From Acetivibrio mesophilus (lineage in GTDB: Bacteria > Bacillota > Clostridia > Acetivibrionales > Acetivibrionaceae): a stretch of DNA of 64,000 nucleotides. The position numbers and the translations under genes were made by a program. Where the stretch lies: positions 36,480 to 100,479 of the forward strand of contig NZ_RLII01000011.1 of NCBI RefSeq assembly GCF_004102745.1, read 5' to 3'. Positions 9,143 to 18,900 of this stretch are shown piece by piece; the stretch's first letter is position 1, and the number at the start of each line of letters is the position of its first letter. The notes beneath the pieces are model-generated. The model had not been told where the DNA came from, did no database searches, and saw nothing but the letters and a program-made list of their open reading frames with translations.

Positions 9143-9195
9143 GACAACGTTTACAGTTGCAAATTTAAAGCACAAATTGCGTTGTCTTATTTTAT
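9143..9195 (+). other. Hairpin in the gap before the response regulator
   Basis: GACAAC (9143-9148) pairs with GTTGTC (9181-9186), with an inner GCAAATTT / AAATTGC helix, followed by a T-rich stretch. It may be a second terminator. The remaining 9196-9479 is AT-rich; apart from a TATAAT near 9370 I see nothing in it. Confidence 0.45.
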
Positions 9196-9479
9196 TTATT
9201 TAATTTATTATCCGGCTAGTTTTATTAAATATATAAAATTGTCTTATTTCTACATTCTTTACTTAATATAGATCACATCAGAATGTGTTTAACGCTTGCG
9301 AATAAAGCAAATAAAGTAAATTAGTCTAAAAAATAAATATAGGACTCTGCTTTTTCATTATGTTAATGTATAATAATTAATAAAAGACTCAATGTATCGT
9401 AGTATTTGAAACATATCATAATTGTTAAAGATAATAGAACTCGATTGCATTATTTTATCTGAAAAGGAATGATTTGTTT

Positions 9480-10166
9480 ATGGGGTCAAAAGTATTAATT
9501 GTTGAAGATGAAAACGATATAGGGAGCTTTATGGTAAGAACCCTAAAAAGGAAAGGTTTCGATGCAATCCAAGTTGAAACGGGAAAAGAGGCATTGAGGT
9601 TAGTGGAACTCGAAAAACCCGAAGTCATGTTACTGGATATTATGCTTCCGGATATTGACGGATTTGAGATATGCAAAAAAGTTTCTAAGGAGCATCCTGA
9701 TATTTCAATAATAATGGTTACCGCAAGGGGAGAGGATATAGACAAGATAAGAGGCTTGGAGCTTGGCGCGGATGACTATATGATCAAGCCTTTCAATCCT
9801 ATGGAGCTAGTGGCGAGGATAAAAGCAGTTATCAGGAGAACGAGCAAGATAGATAATTCAAACGAAGTTATAATCGGGCCCTTCAAAATTGACTATAATT
9901 CCCAAAAGGTGTATAAGAATGGAGAGACCCTGGAATTAACGCCAAGAGAATTCTGCCTGTTGAAGGTATTTGCGAATAACCTGAATAAGGCTTTGACCAG
10001 GGATGAAATTCTAAACTGGGTGTGGGGTGAAGACTATGTGGGAGATACCAAGACTGTTGATGTCCACATCCGACGACTTAGAGAGAAAATGGAGGATGAT
10101 CCGTCATGTCCCAAATACATAGAGACAGTTTGGGGGCGCGGGTATTTATTGAGAAAGGGAGATTGA
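9480..10166 (+). CDS. OmpR-family response regulator
   Basis: 228 residues. Receiver domain 1-115 with the acidic pocket in VEDEND, phospho-acceptor Asp53 in LLDIMLPDIDG and the conserved Lys in YMIKPFNP. A winged-helix effector domain (about 130-225) contains TPREFCLLKVF, RDEILNWVWG and KTVDVHIRRLREKM. ATG 9480 is preferred over the TTG at 9474; both are near AAAGGA. The stop is one base before the kinase start, so the pair is co-translated. Likely targets are the two direct-repeat boxes at 8331 and 11568. The overall sequence resembles PhoP/YycF-type regulators, but the signal is unknown. Confidence 0.93.
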   Translation: MGSKVLIVEDENDIGSFMVRTLKRKGFDAIQVETGKEALRLVELEKPEVMLLDIMLPDIDGFEICKKVSKEHPDISIIMVTARGEDIDKIRGLELGADDYMIKPFNPMELVARIKAVIRRTSKIDNSNEVIIGPFKIDYNSQKVYKNGETLELTPREFCLLKVFANNLNKALTRDEILNWVWGEDYVGDTKTVDVHIRRLREKMEDDPSCPKYIETVWGRGYLLRKGD

Positions 10167-10167
10167 T

Positions 10168-11571
10168 TTGAGGGGAATAAGGGGCAGAATTGTTGGGACT
10201 TATCTGGTTATTACTCTTTTATCGGTGATAGTTTTTGAGGTTATTCTGATTTATGGCCTTATAGAGTTTTATTACTCAAGTATAGAGGCTGAGTTAAATC
10301 GTTCTGCACAATCAATAATCAATAATTATAATCAATATCTCAATAATTATGACTTATCAAAGGATGCAAAAGTATTGTTGGAATCCACGCCCGGGAATAC
10401 AGTAGCCCAGGTTCAAATTATTGATGATAAAGGTATTTTGCTTGCCGACTCCATAGAGCCTTCTATGGAGGGGGAGAAGCTTGATTATTACGACATCAAC
10501 ATGGCATTGAGCGGCAAGCAAGCTATCTGGCGGGGTAAAATATCCCTGACGGGTGAACCGATTTTCTCGGTTTCTTGGCCTATGACTCTTTCCGACAGCG
10601 ATAAAGTGATTGGAGTAGTAAGAGTCATTACAACTCTTTCCGATGTAAAGGAAATATTGAAGAATCATATAATCATTCTTGTCACTTTAGGAGTTGGCAT
10701 AGTTTTTATGATCTTTCTTACAGGGTTAGCTCTGACCAATACTATTATAAGTCCGGTTAAGGAAATGACATCTGCTGCAAAAGCTATGGCACAGGGCAGG
10801 TTTGATGTACGCGTATCCAAAAGGTTCGATGACGAAATCGGAGAGCTCGGAGACACTTTAAATTATATGGCCCAGGAAGTGTCCAATCATCAGAAAATGA
10901 AGAATGATTTTATTGCGTCGATTTCTCATGAGCTTCGTACTCCCCTGACATCAATAATGGGATGGATAATTACAATTAATTCGGAAGATATTGACGACAA
11001 AGAAGAGCTTAAAGAGGGGCTGGATATAATTGAAAGAGAAAGTAAAAGGCTGGCGGCCCTTGTGGAAGAACTTCTGGATTTTTCAAAGTTTGATGCGGGA
11101 GTTATTACATTAAAAAAAGATACTGTGAATTTAGAGAAGCTTTTGAAATACATAAAAAGGCAGATGGAGCCTAGGGCCGAGCGAAAGGGTATAACTATAA
11201 CAATAGACATTGATGAGGAGCTGCCATGGATTGATGCAGATGAAAATAGGCTCAAACAGGTGTTTATAAACATTATTGATAATTCGTTTAAATTTACGCA
11301 AAAAGGTGGATATGTTGATATCATAGGAAGAAAGAGGGGAGACAGTGTTCTAGTAAGAATAGAGGATACTGGCTGCGGCATTCCAAAAGAGGATATACTG
11401 AAGGTGACCCAAAGGTTTTTTAAGGGAAACAATGTTGTTTCGGGCAGTGGTTTGGGTTTAGCCATTTGCGATGAGATTATTAAATTACACAACGGTGAAA
11501 TGAACATTGAAAGCACTGTCGGAAAAGGAACAGCGGTGGACATAGTCCTTCCGGTGCAGCTTGAGATTTAA
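10168..11571 (+). CDS. Membrane sensor histidine kinase
   Basis: 467 residues. Membrane helices at about 11-31 and 167-190 bracket an extracellular sensor domain of about 130 residues. A HAMP linker follows (192-245), then the HisKA domain with phospho-acceptor His254 (IASISHELRTPLTSIMG) and the ATPase domain with N box FINIIDNSFKFT, DTGCGIP and GSGLGLAI. TTG start seven bases after AAAGGGA. Together with the regulator upstream it forms a complete two-component system. The signal cannot be deduced; the sensor region looks like a PAS-type (sCache-like) fold, which is an inference. Confidence 0.93.
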   Translation: MRGIRGRIVGTYLVITLLSVIVFEVILIYGLIEFYYSSIEAELNRSAQSIINNYNQYLNNYDLSKDAKVLLESTPGNTVAQVQIIDDKGILLADSIEPSMEGEKLDYYDINMALSGKQAIWRGKISLTGEPIFSVSWPMTLSDSDKVIGVVRVITTLSDVKEILKNHIIILVTLGVGIVFMIFLTGLALTNTIISPVKEMTSAAKAMAQGRFDVRVSKRFDDEIGELGDTLNYMAQEVSNHQKMKNDFIASISHELRTPLTSIMGWIITINSEDIDDKEELKEGLDIIERESKRLAALVEELLDFSKFDAGVITLKKDTVNLEKLLKYIKRQMEPRAERKGITITIDIDEELPWIDADENRLKQVFINIIDNSFKFTQKGGYVDIIGRKRGDSVLVRIEDTGCGIPKEDILKVTQRFFKGNNVVSGSGLGLAICDEIIKLHNGEMNIESTVGKGTAVDIVLPVQLEI

Positions 11572-11610
11572 CCTTTTTGTAATCCTTTTTTTTTCATTGT
11601 GAGGTAAAAT
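11568..11610 (+). promoter_or_regulatory. Second direct-repeat box plus -10 element
   Basis: TTAACC (11568-11573) overlaps the kinase stop codon, GTAATC (11579-11584) follows in 11-bp phase, and TAAAAT (11605-11610) lies 20 bases further. The spacing is the same as in the box at 8331. It would drive the lipoprotein gene at 11657. Confidence 0.6.
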
Positions 11611-11656
11611 TATTATATATGAAAATGTGATTTTATAGGTTATCGAGAGGATAAAT

Positions 11657-12937
11657 ATGGATAGGATGCATACTACTGTTAAATTAATATTGGCAGGCAC
11701 TATGATTTTATTTGCGTTTACAATAATAATTTCAGCAACAAGCTGTGATATTCTGCCGCCTCCTGCCAGTGCTATAAAGCCCCCGCAGTATATTAATGTC
11801 TCAGCGGGTGGGGTTGAAGACCCCAAGGCAATAGCACGGAGATTTTTGGCGCCGGGAACTCAATTTTCATATCCCGTTCACCCTAAAAATGCTGATGCTG
11901 TTAGGGAAATTGACATTGATGGGGATGGCCAAGCAGAGTTAGTGGCCTTATATAGGGGTAGAGATCTTAAAAACAACGGTGTCGAAGTTTTTGGAGTATT
12001 TATATTGAAGCAGGACAAAAATAAAGAGTGGCAAATTTTCTGGGAGCAACAGTATACCGCAAATATTGTGACTCTTGATTTAGCTGACATTAGGGACATC
12101 ACCGGCGACAACTATCCTGAATTGCTTATAGGCTGGAATATCGGCTACCGATTGGGAAGCAATCTTGATATATACTCACTAAAAGAGGAATTGCAACCTA
12201 AGCTGATTTCCAGCATCAAGTATTCTGAAATTGTGGGTATTGAAGACCGAAAAGGAGTTAACAGTGAAATTAAGCCCGTACTAATAATGTACTTGTTTGA
12301 TGAGGAAATGTATGAGTCGGAGAACGATGGAAGAAGGGATGAATACCTTTGCATGCTGCAGTGGAATCATATGGAATGGATGGAAAGCGGACTTATTGAG
12401 GCGGATGATTTTTATGCGTACTACTATGTTGATATTATTGAGGATCTAAAAAAGAGTCTGGAAGGATATAGGAATAATTACTACCAATGGTATATCCTTG
12501 CAAAAGCGCAGGTAAGATCGGGAAAGCCCTTAGAGGCGCTAGAATCTATCGACAATGCATTGGAAATCACACAAAGATATATTGACAGGCATGGAGCCAG
12601 TACCATTAAAGAGGTGTTCAAATATCAGAAAAGAGCCAAAATCCTTAAAGCGGAAGCATATATTAAAACGGGAAAATATCATGAAAGCATAATTGAATCT
12701 AACTATGCCCTAGAAAACTACGATGTTGAAAACGAGGATCTTGTGAACATCTATTTGAATTTGGGAAACGCATACATAGGTCTCAAGCAATACGGAACGG
12801 CCAATATGTATCTTAATAAGTCATGCGAAATGGCCGAAACAGCCTATAAGGAGGGGACCGCATTATATTTATTGAATTCATATAAGGCTAAAAAAGAATT
12901 GGAATATATCAAACCTTTTCTGACATCTTCCGACTAA
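11657..12937 (+). CDS. Lipoprotein with VCBS/FG-GAP-like and TPR regions
   Basis: 426 residues. A lipoprotein-type signal ends at SATSC with Cys30 as the likely lipidation site (the -3 Ala is less usual). Residues about 85-220 contain repeat elements like REIDIDGDGQAELVALYRG and DITGDNYPELLIGW, resembling calcium-binding VCBS/FG-GAP blades. Residues about 270-415 are helical TPR-like repeats (WYILAKAQVRSGKPLEALES; LVNIYLNLGNAYIGLKQYG). It follows the kinase by 85 bases behind a regulatory box, so it may be an output of that system. No enzyme motif is seen; an envelope-associated binding or scaffold role is an inference. Confidence 0.75.
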   Translation: MDRMHTTVKLILAGTMILFAFTIIISATSCDILPPPASAIKPPQYINVSAGGVEDPKAIARRFLAPGTQFSYPVHPKNADAVREIDIDGDGQAELVALYRGRDLKNNGVEVFGVFILKQDKNKEWQIFWEQQYTANIVTLDLADIRDITGDNYPELLIGWNIGYRLGSNLDIYSLKEELQPKLISSIKYSEIVGIEDRKGVNSEIKPVLIMYLFDEEMYESENDGRRDEYLCMLQWNHMEWMESGLIEADDFYAYYYVDIIEDLKKSLEGYRNNYYQWYILAKAQVRSGKPLEALESIDNALEITQRYIDRHGASTIKEVFKYQKRAKILKAEAYIKTGKYHESIIESNYALENYDVENEDLVNIYLNLGNAYIGLKQYGTANMYLNKSCEMAETAYKEGTALYLLNSYKAKKELEYIKPFLTSSD

Positions 12938-13041
12938 AACAGCTCTTGGATTCATTCGCTTTTCCTGATAAAATTATTAGGATGATTATCATTGCATGAA
13001 GAATTATGTTCTTTATAAGATTCAATAAAGGGAGTGAATTT

Positions 13042-13839
13042 ATGAGCTTATTGGACAAGCTGGAAAGAAAATTTGGGAGGTTTGCGATAAAAAGGCTTCC
13101 CATGTATATTGTTATACTGAATTTGTTTGTGTATATGTTGAACTTGCTTGACAGCAGATATATAAATTATTTATATCTTATTCCGTCTAGCGTTTTGAAA
13201 GGCGAGATTTGGAGGCTGGTAACATATGTTTTTATTCCGCCGATGACTTCGATGGAAGACGTTTTATGGTTGTTTTTTGCTGTGTATTTTTATTATATGA
13301 TGGCAACTGGTCTGGAGAATGAATGGGGTAGCTTCAAATTCAACGTATATTATTTGCTTGGTATGATAGGCACAACAATTGCAGCATTTTTTATTCCGAT
13401 ACCGGCCACAGCAAACTATATAAATTTATCTATCTTTTTTGCATTTGCATATTTATATCCCAATTATCAAATTTATTTGTTTTTTATTATTCCAATCAAA
13501 ATTAAATATTTAGGTTATATTTCATGGATTGCGATCGCTTATACGTTTTTCACATCGCCTCTAATTATGAAGCTTTATGTAATTATACCTATAATGAATT
13601 TCTTCCTATTCTTTGGAAAGGATATTCTTTTTAGGTCTAAGACCAGAGGGGGCTCAATATACAGGAAGAGGAAGTATATGGGCGGTTTCAGTGAAAAGAC
13701 CTATATCCACAAATGTACAGTATGCGGTATCACGGAAAAGGACAATCCCAATATGGATTTTCGGTACTGCATGACCTGTGAAGGAAATCGCGAGTATTGT
13801 ATGGATCACCTCAAAAACCATGAGCATATAAAGGAATAG
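13042..13839 (+). CDS. Rhomboid-like membrane protein, catalytically inactive, with C-terminal zinc-binding tail
   Basis: 265 residues. Six membrane segments carry the rhomboid outline: early hydrophobic helix, then KGEIWRLVTYVFIPP (the loop-1 WR-like element), then ENEWGSFKFNVYYLLG. In active rhomboids the serine sits in a GxSG motif in helix 4 and a histidine in helix 6. Here helix 4 reads NLSIFFAFAYLYP and no matching His is seen, so this is a pseudo-protease. The tail (about 225-265) has CTVCG, CMTCEG, then C and three His, resembling a zinc finger. ATG 13042 follows AAAGGGAG. Confidence 0.72.
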   Translation: MSLLDKLERKFGRFAIKRLPMYIVILNLFVYMLNLLDSRYINYLYLIPSSVLKGEIWRLVTYVFIPPMTSMEDVLWLFFAVYFYYMMATGLENEWGSFKFNVYYLLGMIGTTIAAFFIPIPATANYINLSIFFAFAYLYPNYQIYLFFIIPIKIKYLGYISWIAIAYTFFTSPLIMKLYVIIPIMNFFLFFGKDILFRSKTRGGSIYRKRKYMGGFSEKTYIHKCTVCGITEKDNPNMDFRYCMTCEGNREYCMDHLKNHEHIKE

Positions 13840-14059
13840 GGTAAGGGATACAAACAGTCAAGTTGGAAATGCAATTAGTATGCTAGCTGAAATAAAAGGA
13901 TTAATAAATAGATAATTGAATAATATGAACAATAAGCAATAAATTTGCAATAACACATTTTTGGAATTTATGCTATAATAATTTATGTATTTTCATATTT
14001 GTCCAAGTGACAAGTATTAAATACCAGCAGGACAAAATACAAACAGGAGGTAGTAATGA

Positions 14060-15667
14060 ATGGGAAGAATTACAAGAAAGATATCACTGTTATTGGTTGT
14101 TGCACTTTTGGCAGTATCTGTGGTGGCGTGTGCCAGTGATGAAATTTCGTTGATTGAGGCTATGTCGAAGTCAGCAAAAATTACATCTTATGAAGGTAAT
14201 TCAAAGGTTCAGCTGAGTTTTAACGGTAAAGGGTTTTCTGAAGACACAAAAAAGACGCTGGATTTGTTGGCCGCATATATTGATGGATTTAATCTTGAAT
14301 CCAATATAAAGTATTCAGCTAATGAGGAACAGACAAAAGCAAAGATTGCAATGGATGGCAACATGGATATGAAGGGGCTAGGGGTTGAATATGGCTACTG
14401 GATGGATATGGATTTAACCGGTGAAAAGCCTCAGATGATACAGATCATTGAGCTTCCACCTGCAATTACTCAGCCGATTTTTACACTTTTCAGCCTGGGA
14501 AGTAAAAAATATATTACTATCGATTACGGTGCTGCCTTGGGTGAGCAAGATGCCGATATGCCCTTTGACCTAAAGGATATTACAAAAGATAGTGCTGAAT
14601 TACGAGACATGATATTGGATTTTATCAAAACAACTGCTAAAGACTTTGATCCCGGCATGGTAGCAGTAACTAAAAAAGGTTCGGCTGTTACTGAAAAGGG
14701 TGAAAATGTTACAGAGTACGAATTGAAATTGGATGATGCTTCTGCTAAAAAACTGTTATATGCCTTTATAAATGATGTCATATTGCAGGAAGAAACAATG
14801 GAGTTCGGTAAAAAGTATATGGAAGCGACTCTAAATATAATTGATTTGCCTGAAGATGAAAAACAAGAGGCATTGGCTGAAATAGAGAAAGGTCTGGATG
14901 ATTTTGCAGCCGAGCTTCCTACATATAGAGAAAAAGTAACTCAAGTATATGAGTCAATAAAAGATGTTAAATTCTTTGGCGACAACGGTCTGGTAGTAAA
15001 ATACTATATAAATAATGACGGTTATGTTGTCGGAACGAAGTCATCTATTGACGTGGAGATAAAAGTAGCAGATCTTGCAGAAGTAATAGGCGAGTTTTAT
15101 GATGAAGAAGATAAAAATGGCGTAATCAGTTTTACAATCGACGCTGAAAGCTCTATTTACAACGTAAACAAAGAAGTATCTATAGAGTTGCCGAAATTAA
15201 CCGAAGAAAATTCATTTGATATCTTTAACCAGATATTGGATGGATCCTCAAGTATTGGTTTTATACCAGGTATCGCTAAAGAAGAATACCCTGCATATGA
15301 AGCTCCTATTTTATCGGATGGAATTAATGTTATCATGAACGGAAATGTAGTTGCTTTTCCTGACGTAAAGCCTGAAAACATCAATGGAAGAGTGCTGGTT
15401 CCAATAAGAACTATATCTGATGAAATGGGTGCAGAAATATCCTATAACAATGAAACAAAGCAGGTTCTCGTTGTTAAGGAGGACAAGGAAATTCAGCTTA
15501 CACTGGGTTCTCAGGAAGCATACGTTAACGGCGAACTAGTAATGCTTGATACACCTGCAATGGTTATTGAAGGACGTACAATGGTTCCATTGAGATTTGT
15601 ATCCGAAAATATGGATGCTGTGGTTGAATGGGATGGAGAAGCTCAGATTGTATATATCTTCTATTAA
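14060..15667 (+). CDS. Lipoprotein with C-terminal copper amine oxidase-like (stalk) domain
   Basis: 535 residues. Lipobox SVVACAS with Cys24. Residues about 30-400 are an unrecognised domain, mixed alpha/beta and acidic. The last 110 residues match the 'copper amine oxidase N-terminal' or stalk domain common in Clostridia, shown by GRVLVPIRTISDEMGAEISY and, again, GRTMVPLRFVSENMDAVVEW. This domain is structural and surface-associated; it does not imply amine oxidase activity. ATG follows AGGAGG by nine bases. An extended -10 (TGCTATAAT, 13971-13979) lies upstream. It is monocistronic, with a strong terminator behind it. Confidence 0.82.
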   Translation: MGRITRKISLLLVVALLAVSVVACASDEISLIEAMSKSAKITSYEGNSKVQLSFNGKGFSEDTKKTLDLLAAYIDGFNLESNIKYSANEEQTKAKIAMDGNMDMKGLGVEYGYWMDMDLTGEKPQMIQIIELPPAITQPIFTLFSLGSKKYITIDYGAALGEQDADMPFDLKDITKDSAELRDMILDFIKTTAKDFDPGMVAVTKKGSAVTEKGENVTEYELKLDDASAKKLLYAFINDVILQEETMEFGKKYMEATLNIIDLPEDEKQEALAEIEKGLDDFAAELPTYREKVTQVYESIKDVKFFGDNGLVVKYYINNDGYVVGTKSSIDVEIKVADLAEVIGEFYDEEDKNGVISFTIDAESSIYNVNKEVSIELPKLTEENSFDIFNQILDGSSSIGFIPGIAKEEYPAYEAPILSDGINVIMNGNVVAFPDVKPENINGRVLVPIRTISDEMGAEISYNNETKQVLVVKEDKEIQLTLGSQEAYVNGELVMLDTPAMVIEGRTMVPLRFVSENMDAVVEWDGEAQIVYIFY

Positions 15668-15717
15668 TATGTACAGTGTTTTCGGATAAAAGTCCAATTG
15701 GGTTTTTGAACTGGGAG

Positions 15718-15760
15718 GAAAGGACAACCGTTTTATAAAAGGCGGTGTCCTTTCTTTTTT
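15718..15760 (+). terminator. Terminator after the stalk-domain lipoprotein gene
   Basis: GAAAGGACA-ACCG pairs with CGGT-GTCCTTTC, followed by six T. Confidence 0.88.
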
Positions 15761-15932
15761 GCTTAAATCAACGGTATTTTCGGTGTTTGCTGTGTCATGA
15801 TTGATATAATGCTTTAAAAAACTGAGATTGTTTGGTAAAATGAAGAGGCAGCATTAATTAAGTACATAACATAATAAAGCTATTTCAAAGCAAATCATCT
15901 ATTACAATCAAAGACAAGGGGGAGAAATCAAA

Positions 15933-18900
15933 ATGAAAAGGGGAAAACCACAAAAAATAATTGCTTTGGTACTGGTCTTGGGCTTTATCGTTAGCAGTTT
16001 TGCGGTGACTTCATTTGCGGGGGAGACCGTGAAATCATACTGCACCAGAGCTTCGGCCCCAGTTATGGCGGTGAACCTTGGAGGCGATGAAGACATCACC
16101 TATGGCGGTACAAGTTTCAAGAAGCAGTCAGCCCATAGCAACCTGAAAGTGGAAGTCAAGGGGCCTTCTGATTCAGTGTATCCTACCGGAACAGTCAACG
16201 CCCTTTCGATTATTCAGGCGGAGGATTACAGTGAGAACCATGGATTGGTAATTGAAGACTGCCCAGATGTGGGAGGCACAGAAAATCTGGCGTACATAGC
16301 CAATGGCGACTATACAGCTTACGAGAATGTATATTTTCCAAAGGGAACAAAGGGGTTTATAGCTCGAGTTTCAAGTGATACCGAAGGAGGGTATATTGAA
16401 CTTCGCATTGACTCGACCTCAGGAGAAGTGGTTGGACGATGCCTTGTGGAGAACACTGGCGGATGGGAAAACTATGAAGAAGTGTACTGTGAACTAACCA
16501 AAAGTATTGAGGGCGTACATACTTTGTATATGGGCTTCGTGGGTGAAAGGGACGGCCTTTTTAATGTCAACTGGTTTAGGTTTACGAAGAGCCCGTATGA
16601 GCCGATAATGGCGAAAAACCGTGATGGTGTAGATGGAGGAGCTTATCAATACAAGCTCATCGATTTTGGTGAGGAAAGCATTCCGACAAAGTTTAAGGTA
16701 CATCTTTCGAGCAGCATCAACGGAACAATAAGCGTAAGACTTGATAGCCCCACAGGGACTGCCATAGCAACGGTTGATGGGGCTAGTGGTACAGGAGAGG
16801 TGGAAGGACGCGTTATCCAATCTGTTGCAGGAATGCATGAATTATATTTGACCGATGATAAAAACGGCACTTTAATATCTAAAGTTGATTGGTTTGTATT
16901 TGAACCGGTAGCAGAATCGGAAGATATATCCGATGGAAACCTTCTAAAGCTTGCTAAGACAAGTGCAAGAGGATACAATGTAAATCTTGTTGCATCGTTG
17001 GATAAAAACAATGTGTACGAAGTTTATATTCATCCTGTAGAGTTTCGTGAGAAAAACAGACAGATATTCGATCTCTATATAAACGGTACGCTGGTGGATA
17101 CCATCGATACCGAGGAGTCAGGACTTAATTGGGAGAAAAAGGGACCATATATTACGAAGGTTCTGGACGACGGAAAGCTCAATATTGAGTGTAAATCCAG
17201 ACAGGGTATTGTATCCCTGGCGGGTCTGGAAATTAACAAGATAACATATTCCAAAGCTTTTTCGGATGTAAAGATCAAAGATTGGTTTTATATCCCTGTG
17301 ATGGAGCTTGCAAGCCAAGGAGTTATATTCGGTAAAGGTAATGATGTATTTAAGCCTCAGGACCATATAATTGGCGAGCATGTTGCGTATATGATGTTCA
17401 ATGTAATGAAAGTATCTATCTCGGAAAAGGACAGTAAATTCAGCCCCGAGAAGTACAGAAACCTGTCGGATGTATCTCCGGATTATTGGGCTTATCCCTA
17501 TATGAGTGCCTATTATAATTATTTCTTTAAAGAAAAAATGCTAAGATATGATGTCAATACCCGTGTGCCGTACAGTGCAAAACAGTACGAGGAGAGCAAG
17601 AAGGTAAGACGTGAAGAATTTGCCATGGCCATTATAGGAGCAAGGCGTCTTGACTATAATGAGGATGGCAAGGTATTTGTACTGGATCCTTATCTTGAGC
17701 CGTCAGCAATGTTGAACCGATATAAGGAAAAGGATGCCGATAAGGTTACCGACTCCTTCAGGTATTTTGTGGAATTGGCTCTGGAAAAGGGGTTGATGAA
17801 GGGCGACCAGTTCGGAAACCTGAATCCGAAAAATCCGGTAACAAGAGGAGAAGCAGCAGCGTTTATATACAATGCCTTAAATCTATATGAAAACAATTTT
17901 GAAAAGCCAAATGAAGGTGAAAAACTGCCGGTACCAAGAATAACAGCTAGGAAGAGAAATGTAAATGTGGGGATTCTTGTGTTGCCGGCACCGGCGTGGG
18001 ATTCGATAAATAACATAGCGGTTAATGACTCCAATCCGGACTTTACTATTATGGAGCTTTTGAACAGAAACATAAACAAGCCTATGGATTGGGTGTTGGT
18101 AAATCCTCATCCACCTGCATTTAACAAGAGTGAATACAAAGATATAATGCACCTTAACTCATCCAAGGTGCCGGGGATTAATAATAGCAGTTACAGCGAT
18201 TTCTCTTCATATTTTAAAGACCTCAAGAGTGTGGCTGAGGCTCAAACCGACCTTGAAGCCGATATAACCTATCTTGGTACAGTGGGTTATACCGAGAATA
18301 TAAACAAGTCTAAGTTCTTTAAATATTGGGAGGTTTCCCTGGATGATCCGAATTTGACACCGGAGAAAATTGCGAAGGACTATGACATTTTGTTCCAGAC
18401 ATCCCATGGAGAAATAACCTATTCAAAAGATGTTCAGGATAAGGTTAAGGCATTCCTGAATGCAGGCGGCCAACTGTGGTGGGAAAACTGCAGGGGTCTT
18501 GAAATTGAGTCTGGGGACGGATTTACGGAAGAAGTTGAGTTTGTATCGCTAAATCCGGGACATAACCGTAAATATCCTCAGATTCCAGTGCTAGATAGCA
18601 AAGGAAAAATGCACGCGCTGTTTGATAATATTTATAGAATTAATCCTGATAAAACATCCCGTGTATTTGCACCTGGTATATACAATAAAAACAGTGAAAT
18701 ATCAATGCTGGGTGACGGTGAAGAATGGCTTAACGATGATAACAGATATTTAGCGGGACTGCAATCGGATGACATTGTAATCCTCAATATTGAGAATACG
18801 GACACCGGAGAGATACTTCCAAACCTTGCAGTGAGAAATATCGAGAACGATGATGCGCCTGCAGGTAGAATTGTAATAAGCACAAGCGATATTGGATGCG

